Source: Vibrio sp. 14G-20 (GTDB lineage Bacteria; Pseudomonadota; Gammaproteobacteria; Enterobacterales; Vibrionaceae). Taken from it: 45,692 nucleotides of DNA. Shown here piece by piece: positions 33,901 to 42,208 of the stretch. Numbering within the stretch: position 1 is the first letter of the stretch; every line of letters begins with the position of its first letter. The notes beneath the pieces are model-generated. The model searched no databases. It was not told the origin of the DNA and saw only the letters and a list, made by a program, of their open reading frames with translations. The stretch is taken from the NCBI RefSeq assembly GCF_026241515.1, contig NZ_JAPHPW010000030.1:1-45692 (forward strand), read 5' to 3'. Both the position numbers and the translations under genes were made by a program.

Positions 33901-35887
33901 CAGAGAGTTAGTGTTGCGTAAGTCAGATGGCACTCGCTTTGTTGCTCTAGTGAGTTACTACCTGTTTGAACTCGATGGTGAGATCGCCACACTGTTTTGG
34001 GCGTTCGATATCTCAGAAATGAAGTACCTCAACGAGCAATTGGCTGAGGAGAAAGAGAGAGCGGATCTCGCAAGCCAAGCGAAATCGGAATTCTTGGCTA
34101 ACATGAGCCATGAAATTAGAACACCAATGAACGCGATTATCGGCCTGTCTTATCTGGCGATGGGCGAGATCGTTAACCCAGTAGCGAGAACCTATGTTGA
34201 AAAAGTTCATCGTTCAGGTCACTCGCTGTTAAGCATCATTAATGACATTCTCGATTTTTCTAAGATTGAAGCAGGTCAGCTCTTTATCGACAATATCCCA
34301 TTCAACTCTCTGACAACGTTCCACGATGTGATTGAGCTGATGGATTCGAAAGCGGCTGAGAAACGACTCAGCTTGTCGATGTCGATAGACCCTGAATTAG
34401 ATACTCCACTTCGAGGCGATCCACTCAGGCTGTTCCAAGTCGTACTTAACCTTATTGGTAATGCGATTAAGTTTACGGCGAAAGGCAGCGTGGCGTTAAC
34501 TGTGGCTCATGTTAAATCAAACGAAGACAGTTTGACTATGAAGGTGAGTGTGACAGATACCGGTATTGGCATCTCAGATGAGAATCTACATAAGCTGTTT
34601 GAAGCGTTTAGCCAAGCGGACACCACTACAACACGTAGGTTCGGTGGCACAGGATTAGGACTCAACATTAGCCAGAAATTGGTTCATGCGATGGGTGGCC
34701 AAATTAGCGTTGAGAGTGTTTTAGGCCAAGGTAGTGAGTTCTCTTTTGTACTGACATTACCAAGAGCAAGCGCTGAAGAATTAGCAGACTTTAAAGCCCA
34801 AGAGCTGCAATTGGATTACCAGATAGAGTTCAAGGGCCAAAGGGTATTGCTCGTTGAAGATAATGAGTTGAATCAAGACTTAGCTTTGGCATTCTTCACT
34901 CGCTCGAAACTGAATGCTGACTTAGCTGAGAATGGTAAAGAGGCGGTAGAGTTAGCTCAAAGTAATGATTACGACATGATCTTTATGGATCTGCAAATGC
35001 CGATCATGGATGGTTTCGAAGCCACACGTTTGATTCGTGAGTTTGATAAGGACGTGCCAATCATTGCCATGTCAGCCAATGTGTTTGCCGATGCGAAACA
35101 ACGAGCAAGGGAAGCGGGTGTCACGGACTTCTTGGATAAGCCAATTGTTATTGATAAAGCGATGTCTTTGATTACTCGGTATATTGTTCCTGAGGTATTA
35201 GTTGAAGGTCGAGCGCCATCTGACTCGTCTTCAGATGCGATACAGACAGGTGATTCTGGTGAGAGTGCAGAATTAAACTCCGATACTCACATGGAGACGC
35301 CTGTTTTCTCGCAGTCTCGGTTCGAACAATTGACTTATCACGATGTGAAACTGCAGGCCAAGATGCTTGATAGGTTCTGCCAAAGTGCACCTGACATTAT
35401 GTCGCAAACAGTCGATAACCTAACTCAGGATGAGTGGGTGACGTTAGAACGGAATCTGCATACCTTAAAAAGCATGGCGGCTTCAATTGGTGGATTACGA
35501 TTGGCAGAGTTGTTCAGTGATTTAGAAAGCAAAGCGCACAACAAGGCGTGTGATGAGCACGGTCTTAAACAAGGTGATCTTGGGTTAGTCGAACTGATTA
35601 AAGCGGTTGAGAGCAGCTTTGATGTGTCTGGTGCTGCAGGATCTAATGCTACAGGGACTGAAGAAGCCGATGCGAGTATTGCTGATACATCTGATTTACC
35701 GAGTATCACGTCAGAACAGCGTGCTCAGTTGCTATCACTGCTGGATGCTTATGATAACGATGCAACTCAATATGTGACTGAGTTACTGGCGCAGTATCCA
35801 CATTCGGCTGTTCTCAAAGATGTTCGCAGTGCGTTAAATAATTATGACTTTGAACGAGCTAAAGAGGGGCTTGGCGCTTCTGAATAG
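30896..35887 (+). CDS. BvgS-like hybrid histidine kinase with three periplasmic binding modules
   Basis: This very large sensor kinase has 1663 residues. After an N-terminal hydrophobic segment (about 16-33) come periplasmic solute-binding-like (Venus flytrap) modules near 52-280, 284-500 and 662-885. A different, possibly Cache-like, segment at about 505-650 separates the second and third. One membrane helix follows near 890-910, then PAS (about 930-1045), HisKA with H1072 in MSHEIRTPMN, HATPase with DTGIGIS and FGGTGLGLNIS, a receiver with D1365 in FMDLQMPIMDG, and an Hpt domain with H1522 in LHTLKS. All phosphorelay residues are present. Overlap with the HD-GYP gene makes that regulator the likely output. 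The ligands are unknown. Confidence 0.93.
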   Translation: MINLFTRRCAFVLELKNRVVLFTMWLLAGLCFNGSVRAAEVTDAQLNRWLDNKPTITFIALANHYPYSFIDDDGRVSGIIKDWAIDLEDRFGVHARFISVNSRVEAKAALLDGRGDVFPFQQFDPSEGGRFLASDPYVPYQVAVIVPIDNVIDTNLDQTHKRRIAMVNENIDLQKAGVQLNSIERVDFDNVIDAVRALGEGDVDGIVGEPITTMDLAKNIGVHDLTINYVLEHWKRLEASMVVRTDEEELLTLLNKQVATFDIDKKNKILSKWLDSSPYRVPLKGVFGFGNPPYMYPDSTAVGLEHDIIQRALNDMGYKLGDVVTLPPSAARKAIDNNNSISFVSGVQFDDPEAHFLSDNVLNVEFVPVSLTRRKLNLQSQKDLSLGALLFDETSPIKNSVEVLKGKLDIDRVEDYEGLESAFSQLRAQNVDLLMVERRVLEWFITNTRFIEMAELTLHDEYKIEYPIYVDFKSEEIRDSFNAAIKRLKQADDGLNQIIEMQVKSDLSQVLKKANIIAQISAYFIVNDRFEELTEVFEIFDTDSSFQVITAQADNNNRPIKAWYIGNLVDDIGEKKNTSHFSSVTKVASYRTKGGTTNSGSMTFYFDTKSLEKKHVYFPAVEQFSSFGDAAKRYIADTYQANNLTGEILNLSQAEREWVKNNPDVRIGIDPDSLPYEAVSSTGEYIGMIDDYLTLVEQKTGLRIHHVDVANWSETRSLVDHDEVDIVSAAQENRSLGDNVKPVKSFFSSRLALASRRDVSSLVLEEATGWKIGILRNAANTDAIVDKYPNVDWVLVDSTATGLTMLDDKSLDGMIDTVDVLNYLIDSYGHREVGIIGRLDFFLSPTLHVTKSEPLLYSILDKAITNISAEEHQKISAKWAAPKAIERVDYQLVYTISVFSLVILLLIIFWNRKLAKQISIANEATEALKKAQNQLYNMLNSSPIAAAVVFEEQVRYANDTAKRLFVVEGKELDDIDVAAIHDSLTVREEVHKELKLNGKVENRELVLRKSDGTRFVALVSYYLFELDGEIATLFWAFDISEMKYLNEQLAEEKERADLASQAKSEFLANMSHEIRTPMNAIIGLSYLAMGEIVNPVARTYVEKVHRSGHSLLSIINDILDFSKIEAGQLFIDNIPFNSLTTFHDVIELMDSKAAEKRLSLSMSIDPELDTPLRGDPLRLFQVVLNLIGNAIKFTAKGSVALTVAHVKSNEDSLTMKVSVTDTGIGISDENLHKLFEAFSQADTTTTRRFGGTGLGLNISQKLVHAMGGQISVESVLGQGSEFSFVLTLPRASAEELADFKAQELQLDYQIEFKGQRVLLVEDNELNQDLALAFFTRSKLNADLAENGKEAVELAQSNDYDMIFMDLQMPIMDGFEATRLIREFDKDVPIIAMSANVFADAKQRAREAGVTDFLDKPIVIDKAMSLITRYIVPEVLVEGRAPSDSSSDAIQTGDSGESAELNSDTHMETPVFSQSRFEQLTYHDVKLQAKMLDRFCQSAPDIMSQTVDNLTQDEWVTLERNLHTLKSMAASIGGLRLAELFSDLESKAHNKACDEHGLKQGDLGLVELIKAVESSFDVSGAAGSNATGTEEADASIADTSDLPSITSEQRAQLLSLLDAYDNDATQYVTELLAQYPHSAVLKDVRSALNNYDFERAKEGLGASE

Positions 35888-35918
35888 CTGTCTTTTATAA
35901 ATATCACTTCAACATTAT

Positions 35919-35961
35919 AGCCTTTAGCTCTTACAGCGAAATGACGAACTAGCTAAAGGCT
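35919..35961. terminator. Terminator after the hybrid kinase gene
   Basis: AGCCTTTAGCT (35919-35929) and its exact reverse complement AGCTAAAGGCT (35951-35961), with a 21-base loop, lie between the convergent kinase and LysR genes. The T run is short in both directions, so it is probably bidirectional but of moderate strength. Confidence 0.65.
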
Positions 35962-35981
35962 TTAAATCTATCTATACCGAA

Positions 35982-36872
35982 CTAACCACTCACGTTCTGT
36001 TTGATTAGCTCAACAACCGTATCGTATCGGTGCGGCAGTTTTCGGTTTCGTTTTTGAACCAAATACAGCGTTTCTTCAACTTCTACCTTTGGCGGCACAA
36101 CGTGTAGCTTGTCTCTTTCTGGGAAGTGTTCAACCGCGCCAGCCGGTAACACGGTAAAGCCCAATCCTTTTGATACTGGCAGCAATATCTGGTGAAGCTG
36201 GTTGATGTAGCCAGATTTTGGTATTTCATTCACGTTGATATTGGCCAAATCTTTATCTCCGCATAAATCGAAATACAAAGACAGGTAGTGAGCAGAATCG
36301 GGATGGGCAATGAGGCCAATCTCGTGCAGAACTTGTGGCGTTATCTCTAAATCAGCAAGACTGTGATGGACGATAAGACACAAGGCTTCTTTACCGATGA
36401 CTTGGCTTTGGTAGTAGCTGTCGTTAGGGGAGTGTCTCACAATGCCGATATCAGTCGTGCCTTCGCTTAGGTCATTCAATATCTTTTTGTTTGGAGCGGC
36501 TTCTAAGTTAATGCTGAGTTCTTGGTGTTGCTGCTGAAGTTCAAGAAGCTTGGGATACAGACGTAAAGAGAGTGAACCAGAGCAAGACAAGTGACATTGC
36601 CCAGCATAAGGGTTGTCAAAACTCAGAGATTCAAAAAGATCTTCTTGGTCTTTCTCTAGCTTGAGCGCATAGCGATACATAATCCGACCTTGTTCGGTCA
36701 GCTCGAAGCTCTTATTTTCTCGAGAGAGTAGGTCACAGTTACAAGCTTGTTCAAGTTTCTTGATGTGTTGGCTGACTCCAGGTTGTGTCATATACAACTT
36801 TTCAGCCGTTTGGGTGAAATGGCCAACTTCAACCAGAGTCTTAAACGTATTGAGCCAAAGTGGATTAATCAT
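35982..36872 (-). CDS. LysR-family regulator divergent from an MFS transporter
   Basis: This 296-residue LysR-type regulator has a normal N-terminal helix-turn-helix (WLNTFKTLVEVGHFTQTAEK, then TQPGVSQHIKKLEQA) and a full-length effector domain. The frame extends to a TTG at 36884, but the upstream codons themselves form the ribosome site (AAGGTGAG), so the ATG at 36872 is the better start. It is divergent from an MFS transporter gene, with a 227-base gap that carries two 17-base direct repeats and other repeats, likely operators. By position it controls the transporter and itself. The ligand is unknown. Confidence 0.9.
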   Translation of the reverse strand: MINPLWLNTFKTLVEVGHFTQTAEKLYMTQPGVSQHIKKLEQACNCDLLSRENKSFELTEQGRIMYRYALKLEKDQEDLFESLSFDNPYAGQCHLSCSGSLSLRLYPKLLELQQQHQELSINLEAAPNKKILNDLSEGTTDIGIVRHSPNDSYYQSQVIGKEALCLIVHHSLADLEITPQVLHEIGLIAHPDSAHYLSLYFDLCGDKDLANINVNEIPKSGYINQLHQILLPVSKGLGFTVLPAGAVEHFPERDKLHVVPPKVEVEETLYLVQKRNRKLPHRYDTVVELIKQNVSG

Positions 36873-36920
36873 ACTCACCTTCAAATGCTAAAGCCTATAA
36901 ATAACAGAAAATTATTATTA

Positions 36921-36967
36921 TCTTAAGTAATGATAATTTCAACTCTAGCGTCTTAAGTAACGCTAAT
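36921..36967. promoter_or_regulatory. Two 17-base direct repeats, spaced three helical turns
   Basis: TCTTAAGTAATGATAAT (36921-36937) and TCTTAAGTAACGCTAAT (36951-36967) match in 15 of 17 bases with starts 30 bases apart, placing them on the same face of the helix. Each core is also partly palindromic (AGCGT-cttaagta-ACGCT around the second). They are good candidates for tandem sites of the adjacent LysR regulator. Confidence 0.6.
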
Positions 36968-36995
36968 CAAAGTCATATGGTGGTAACACTTTATA

Positions 36996-37073
36996 TTGGT
37001 CTATTGGCCGCTTTGTCGAGTTGCTACGAGTAACAAAGTGTTGCGACTTTGTTGAATTTTTGGTCTATTGACC
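36996..37073. promoter_or_regulatory. 14-base direct repeats and palindrome before the MFS gene
   Basis: TTGGTCTATTGGCC (36996-37009) and TTGGTCTATTGACC (37060-37073) match in 13 of 14 bases. Each contains a GGTC-N4-GRCC dyad. Between them lies ACAAAGT-N6-ACTTTGT (37033-37052). The second copy ends 26 bases before the MFS start codon, so it is in the promoter or leader. Confidence 0.45.
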
Positions 37074-37099
37074 AACTGTGCTCATATTTAGGAACGAAG

Positions 37100-38275
37100 A
37101 TGAATAGAAATGTTTGGCTGCTTTCACTGTGTCAGGCCTTATTGATGACGGGTAACATCTTACTGATCTCGGTGATTGGCTTGATAGGCAAGCAGATTGC
37201 ACCCAGTGTCAGCATGATTACTTTGCCCGTTGCGCTGCAGTTTTTAGGCTTAATGGCTGCCACGATTCCTGCGTCTTTGATTTCAGGTAAGCTAGGACGG
37301 AAGAGAGGGTTTAGCATTGGTAATGTCGTGGGTATTACAGGGGCAAGCCTTGCTACCTACGCGTTATCTCAGCAACATTTCTACTTGTTTTGCTTCGCCA
37401 CATTTTTGCTCGGGATAGGTATTGGTTTTGGTACGCTTTATCGTTTCGCTGCTATCGAAGTGTGCGATGAAAATGCTCGCCATCGTGCGATTTCTATATC
37501 AATGGCTGGTGGCGTTTTAGCAGCAGTATTAGGGCCCAACTTGGCGATTATGTCGCAACAGTGGTCGGAAGATGGCTTGTACATTGGTGCTTTTGCTTCT
37601 TTGATTGGATTGAACATTCTTGCGTTACTCATTTTACAAACCATTCAATTCCCAAAAGTCTCTTTTAATAGTCAGGCGCCTAAATCCGATCCTCTCAGTG
37701 TGATTGTGAAAGCGCCTAACTTTATTGGCGCAGTGTTTGCTGCCATGGTCGCTTATGCGGTGATGAATATCCTGATGACAGCAACGCCATTGGCAATGAT
37801 TGGCTGTGGCTTTGACTTTACCAAGGCGGCGGGGGTGATTGAGTGGCATGTTCTGGGGATGTTTGTACCTGCATTCTTTACCGGATCGCTTATCGAGAAG
37901 TTTGGCTCAAGAATGATGATCTTGGCGGGCGGGATTCTTTTCGTTGTCTGTATTGCGATTAACATTCATGGCGAATCTATCTGGCACTTCAGAGCGGCGT
38001 TGGTGGTACTTGGTGTAGGTTGGAACTTTATGTTCATCGCAGCAACGGGCTTGTTTAGTCAGTCTTACCAGTCTCAAAACAAAGCTAAGGCGCAAGCATT
38101 TAATGAATTCGTTGTGTTTGGTTGTGTGACCGTTACGGCATTGCTTTCTGGTTGGCTAGAATCGACTGCAGGGTGGCAGAACCTCAATATCTACGTATTA
38201 CCCTTCGTGTTAGCTGTTATTATCTTGTTCGCGTTCAGTGGCCGTAAATCACGTCTTCAAAAACAACCTGTGTGA
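37100..38275 (+). CDS. MFS transporter
   Basis: This 391-residue major facilitator superfamily transporter has about twelve membrane helices. The loop between helices 2 and 3 has the typical GRKRGFSIGN. A second loop motif lies near the middle (LIEKFGSRMMILAGG). The frame is open to a TTG at 37049, but AGGA seven bases before the ATG at 37100 and the absence of polar leader residues favour this start. It is divergent from a LysR gene and followed by a strong terminator. The drug or metabolite moved is not evident. Confidence 0.9.
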   Translation: MNRNVWLLSLCQALLMTGNILLISVIGLIGKQIAPSVSMITLPVALQFLGLMAATIPASLISGKLGRKRGFSIGNVVGITGASLATYALSQQHFYLFCFATFLLGIGIGFGTLYRFAAIEVCDENARHRAISISMAGGVLAAVLGPNLAIMSQQWSEDGLYIGAFASLIGLNILALLILQTIQFPKVSFNSQAPKSDPLSVIVKAPNFIGAVFAAMVAYAVMNILMTATPLAMIGCGFDFTKAAGVIEWHVLGMFVPAFFTGSLIEKFGSRMMILAGGILFVVCIAINIHGESIWHFRAALVVLGVGWNFMFIAATGLFSQSYQSQNKAKAQAFNEFVVFGCVTVTALLSGWLESTAGWQNLNIYVLPFVLAVIILFAFSGRKSRLQKQPV

Positions 38276-38374
38276 TGGCTTATTGATCTCTTGAATTGCT
38301 GATTCAAGGAACTCCATTTATTCTTTAGTTCAAACCGAGTTACAATTTGGTCGTCTTCAAATTTGCATAAATAA

Positions 38375-38400
38375 AAAGCCCTACCATTTGGTAGGGCTTT
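38375..38400 (+). terminator. Terminator after the MFS gene
   Basis: AAAGCCCTACCA (38375-38386) pairs with TGGTAGGGCTTT (38389-38400) around a tight loop. It lies about 100 bases after the MFS stop, with A-rich sequence on the left so that it can also serve the convergent prtV transcript. Confidence 0.85.
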
Positions 38401-38538
38401 GCTTATGGCTTAAATAATAACGTTTTCTTAAAACTGTTGTCGTGGCTTATGTCCTTTGACAACAGTACTTAAGCTTGCTTTCAAGTCGATATGGCAGAGT
38501 CCACATTGCTATTATTTGGTTTAAAAACCTGCGGTGAT

Positions 38539-41295
38539 TTACAGGTCGACTAAAATTGTCTTAGTCGTAACCCCACCTTGGTCATCGATTATCTTCAGTG
38601 CCACCTCGTGCTTTCCGTATGAAGGGAAGATTGACGTGAATGTGCGACCACGTTTCACCTTTCCGTTTGGAAGTGTCCACTCGGTATCAACAATACGACC
38701 ATCGCTATCTGAACTTGTAGACCACATGGTTACCCAATGACCCAAGTGAATGTACTTTGCACTCGCTTCTGGAAGGGCGTTTGGAGATTCAACACTCACT
38801 ACGGAGCTAAACGAATCGGTAGCGCCTTTGTCGTCGAAAACGGTCAAGCTTACCGTGTATTCACCGGCTTGCTCGTAAGACCAAGTAGGTGCCATTTCGT
38901 TGCTTGTTACACCGTTACCAAAGTCCCATAGATAACTGGTGATCTCACCGTCTTGATCTGAGCTGAAGTTGCGTGAAGAAACGCTCAGGCCAGTGACATT
39001 GAGCTCAAAGTTCGCAGTAGGAGTGATGTTGTGCTGGCTTACTTTAGATAAGCGCACCACACCGTACTCGTTGTTGTCACTCTGATTCACAATATCAACC
39101 GCTAAACCAAATTCAGTCAGGATACGTCCTGAATCTGGTGCTTGAGGTGATGTGTAATCTTGGTCATCAGAGAAGCTGGCACTGCCCACCAAACTGGTGT
39201 CTTCGAGTACGTCATTGTCACTGTTTACAAGTCGCATTGGCGTATGATCTTTGAGTGAAAACGCAGCGTCTCGAACTTGGTAGCGTGTTTGAGCCACTTC
39301 ACCAGAGCTTGCCCACACCATGGCATTTTGGTCTGCATCGACCACGCCTAACCAACCTTCACCAGGGTGTTTACCTACCCAGTTGTCAGTTAGTGATTCG
39401 TCGACGTACCAAATGATCAAGCCTGGGTCGAATGACATCAATTGACCCATGCGTTTGATGTTAGCTAGGCCTTCATCAACGTCCATGTGGCTGCGCCATT
39501 GCAGTAGGTAGTAGTGCTGAGCTTGATGGAATCCATTACTCAGCTTGTAGCCATTGAGGGCGAAGGTGGAGTTGCTTTCGCCATCGTCTATCTCGGTTAC
39601 GTCACCATCGACAACCACAGCAAGGTTATCTAGATAGAAACCTTCCATCGCCAAGCCACCGTCTGTGATGTACTCAAATGAAAGCTCTACTTCTTGGCCT
39701 GTCCATTGTGAAACGTCAAACTCAGCATCAATCCAACCACTAGACTCACCACCAATCGCAGGGACGAGACCCGTGTTGTATGGGTCATCCATTGAGGTGA
39801 TGTTGCCTGCGATGGCTTGTCCATTCACGAGCACGCGTGCAAAGTCGTAATCTTTCTCGATTTGATACCAAGTCTTGAACGAAAGCAGCGCTGAATCACC
39901 CGCTGGAATCACCACCTTACGAGTCATGCTGTTTTTCAGGTCATCGCCTTTTTGAGAGTGGAAAGAGTACTCTCCAGCAAACGGTTTCAAACCCTCGATC
40001 TGCTTCTCTGGAAGATCCACTTTAATCATGTTCGGACGGCTGTTATCCGTGGTTTGGAACAGCGTATAAACCTGTGGGTTGTCTTCTAGGTCATCAATCG
40101 AGATTTGATCATCGTTAATCCAACGACCACCAATCGACTTCTGTAGGAAGTGTTTTGCCCAAGAGCTGAATGCGGTTGGTTGAGTACCACCAATTTGACC
40201 AGCCCAACTGCCAGAAGACATGATAGACCAGTATGAAACGGGCTCACCTTTGCCTGTGTATTGAGTGTCGTACTCGTCTGGCAGACCTAAGTCATGACCA
40301 TATTCGTGAGCACAAACACCCGCTGCCGCATCGATCGGTTGAATCGTGTAATCAAATGCTGCGTATTGGCCGTTAAAGCGATCTGGAAGTGAACTAGAGG
40401 TGCCTTCTAGCACATGTGTGCGACCAAGGTTGAATCGGTGAGACCAGATTGCATCAGGGCCCAGCACACCACCACCGGCTTCTTCGCCTACGGATGCGTG
40501 GAATACCATTAGGTGATCAATCACGCCATCGGGTTCACGGAAGTTTCCGTCGCCGTCATAATCGTAACGATCTTCGATGTCGTAATCGGCTAGGTTGATG
40601 CTCGGATCTTGAGCCAATTGATTGAGCGCTTCGCGAACCAGTTCTTGTGCGTTCAAGTCATTGTCGGTGGTAGGGGAGTTGCCACCATAGAATGACGCAG
40701 GCTTAGAGGCGCGATACCAACCCGCAGCTTGGCCCGCAACGCTATAACTGTTTCCCGATTCACTTTGATAATATTGGCGCATCGAGATTAGGTTTTGACC
40801 ATTCGGCCCTGTGTAACCCGAATTTGAAAACAACAATTCTTGATAATGTTCTGGGTTGTAGCTCTCGTAGAGCATTTGCGTGTGCTCTTCGGTTAGCTTG
40901 TTGTCATCCCAATTCAAATCCGGGAAATCAACCAATAGCGCGAGCACTTTATCGGTACGCTTGGTGCCGACTTCCAGAGCAAAGACGCTCGCTTTTTTAA
41001 CGCCAGACCCTTTTTCGATGGCTTTGAGTATTTTCGCTCGTTGTTCTAGCGCTTTTTTACCGAATTGAGCATCGCCTTTAAAACCGGAATTGATCTTATT
41101 TTTTAAATAACGGTCAAGAGCATCGTGTTTTGCAACATCGCTTGCGTCTTGGTCGACTAAGCCTTGTCTTACTAGCATTTCAATCAGTTTGTCTTCATTA
41201 ACAACACCTAAATCAATCGGTGTTTTAGCATAACTACTGACGCTAAATAGAGTAAGCATTGCTGAAGCTAGCAATGTTTTTCTCATTATCTTCAT
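38539..41295 (-). CDS. prtV: Secreted M6-family zinc metalloprotease PrtV with two PKD domains
   Basis: This 918-residue secreted protease has the same length as V. cholerae PrtV. A signal peptide ends SVSSYA. An N-terminal propeptide (about 24-105) is followed by the M6 catalytic domain with the zinc motif HEYGH (330-334) in GVCAHEYGHDLGLPDEYD. Two PKD-type beta domains follow at about 755-837 and 838-918. The PrtV family is made as an inactive precursor, processed outside the cell, and is implicated in killing of grazers and degradation of host proteins. An in-frame ATG at 41319 exists, but AAGGA precedes the ATG at 41295. It lies 47 bases after a small secreted protein that resembles its propeptide. 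Confidence 0.93.
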   Translation of the reverse strand: MKIMRKTLLASAMLTLFSVSSYAKTPIDLGVVNEDKLIEMLVRQGLVDQDASDVAKHDALDRYLKNKINSGFKGDAQFGKKALEQRAKILKAIEKGSGVKKASVFALEVGTKRTDKVLALLVDFPDLNWDDNKLTEEHTQMLYESYNPEHYQELLFSNSGYTGPNGQNLISMRQYYQSESGNSYSVAGQAAGWYRASKPASFYGGNSPTTDNDLNAQELVREALNQLAQDPSINLADYDIEDRYDYDGDGNFREPDGVIDHLMVFHASVGEEAGGGVLGPDAIWSHRFNLGRTHVLEGTSSSLPDRFNGQYAAFDYTIQPIDAAAGVCAHEYGHDLGLPDEYDTQYTGKGEPVSYWSIMSSGSWAGQIGGTQPTAFSSWAKHFLQKSIGGRWINDDQISIDDLEDNPQVYTLFQTTDNSRPNMIKVDLPEKQIEGLKPFAGEYSFHSQKGDDLKNSMTRKVVIPAGDSALLSFKTWYQIEKDYDFARVLVNGQAIAGNITSMDDPYNTGLVPAIGGESSGWIDAEFDVSQWTGQEVELSFEYITDGGLAMEGFYLDNLAVVVDGDVTEIDDGESNSTFALNGYKLSNGFHQAQHYYLLQWRSHMDVDEGLANIKRMGQLMSFDPGLIIWYVDESLTDNWVGKHPGEGWLGVVDADQNAMVWASSGEVAQTRYQVRDAAFSLKDHTPMRLVNSDNDVLEDTSLVGSASFSDDQDYTSPQAPDSGRILTEFGLAVDIVNQSDNNEYGVVRLSKVSQHNITPTANFELNVTGLSVSSRNFSSDQDGEITSYLWDFGNGVTSNEMAPTWSYEQAGEYTVSLTVFDDKGATDSFSSVVSVESPNALPEASAKYIHLGHWVTMWSTSSDSDGRIVDTEWTLPNGKVKRGRTFTSIFPSYGKHEVALKIIDDQGGVTTKTILVDL

Positions 41296-41342
41296 TACAT
41301 TTCCTTTTTGTATTTCCATGTCGATATCAGAATCAACTAGCC

Positions 41343-41705
41343 TTATTCAGAATGGTTATCCGAGTTTGGCTTAATACACTCTTTTGGTGTTTTAGGTATC
41401 TGACGTTTATTAGTTAACTTGTTTTTGCTTTCTATCTCGTTTGTATTACCAGGCTCATTTTTATTACCTACATCATTGATGCTTTCTATTTCTCGCTTAT
41501 TTTTCAAATCAAACTGACTGCCTTTCACATGCTTTGCGTTGAGATAGATACGTAAAGCTTCGCGGTTGTCCTCGTAGGTTAAGCCGGGACAAATAACGCC
41601 TCGTTCAATCAATGACTTGAGCAACAGTTCATCATTCTCAATGGTGGAAGCCTGTGACAGTGAGGAGAAAAGTAGAACCATTAAAGCCATTGTTTTGTGT
41701 GACAT
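41343..41705 (-). CDS. Small secreted protein resembling the PrtV propeptide
   Basis: This 120-residue protein has a signal peptide ending SLSQA. Residues 24-59 align without gaps to PrtV residues 33-68: NDELLLKSLIERGVI against NEDKLIEMLVRQGLV, then EALRIYLNAKH against DALDRYLKNKI. Shortly after comes KGSQF against KGDAQF. The second half is a low-complexity, asparagine-, lysine- and glutamate-rich tail with loose repeats (NEIESKNK, NKREIESI). Two cysteines (39 and 110) might form a disulphide. It lies 47 bases upstream of prtV on the same strand, so it is probably co-transcribed. A role as a detached prodomain that inhibits or helps fold the protease is inference. Its ribosome site is weak. 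Confidence 0.75.
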   Translation of the reverse strand: MSHKTMALMVLLFSSLSQASTIENDELLLKSLIERGVICPGLTYEDNREALRIYLNAKHVKGSQFDLKNKREIESINDVGNKNEPGNTNEIESKNKLTNKRQIPKTPKECIKPNSDNHSE

Positions 41706-41770
41706 TTTTATATCAAGCCATCAGTTTTGATTATGTAACAAAATATATTTATAAAATTAACCAATCAAAC

Positions 41771-41782
41771 TGATAATTATCA
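41771..41782. promoter_or_regulatory. Fur-like palindrome upstream of the prtV operon
   Basis: TGATAATTATCA is a perfect 12-base dyad built of two GATAAT-type half sites without the usual central base. Another ATTATC half lies nine bases to the right. Iron control of the protease operon is possible but unproven. Confidence 0.35.
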
Positions 41783-42153
41783 CAAATCATTATCCGTTCC
41801 GCTTTCAACATTAAGAGTTAATATCAAATAAGATCTGCTATTTATTTTATTGTCAGCTATTTAATGGATTTGGACGCATTAATAGTTGATAGTATTAATA
41901 GTTAATAACAATGTTAGGATTATGGTTACCATGCTGGAGGGTGCTTTATATAAGGTGTCGGGTATTAATTAACTAACGCGATGTTCTATATTTGATGTTT
42001 AATAAATGCACGTAATAATTGAGTGTTTAGTAAATAATTACTCTCAAATTATTTTCACGAGAAATAGTATCAATTAGTTGTTCAAGCATGTTTTAAAGTG
42101 CTTCACGGAGGGGTATTTGACGTTGGAACAGCGATGCGGGGTGATGGAAGATC

Positions 42154-42176
42154 AAAAAGAGCCCAAGTTTAGGCTC
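42154..42176 (-). terminator. Terminator of the Gate-domain gene
   Basis: On the minus strand GAGCC pairs with GGCTC (plus-strand arms 42172-42176 and 42159-42163) around an eight-base loop, followed by TTTTTG. It lies about 35 bases after the stop of the membrane-protein gene. Confidence 0.7.
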
Positions 42177-42208
42177 CTTCGTAACAGGTAAGCGAGTGTT
42201 TAGCGCTT

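Larger units (their letters stand above)
41706..42208. other. AT-rich non-coding region upstream of the prtV operon
   Basis: These 503 bases hold no convincing gene. There is a perfect palindrome TGATAATTATCA at 41771-41782, followed by ATCATTATCC, which together resemble Fur half sites about 65 bases before the small-protein start. A 14-base direct repeat ATTAATAGTTRATA occurs at 41878-41891 and 41894-41907. A terminator for the next minus-strand gene lies at 42154-42176. Confidence 0.5.

Noticed and set aside
36885..37099. N-terminal extension of the MFS protein from a TTG at 37049
   Set aside because: The ATG at 37100 has a good ribosome site and starts directly before the first membrane helix, and the extension would run through a repeated operator-like element.
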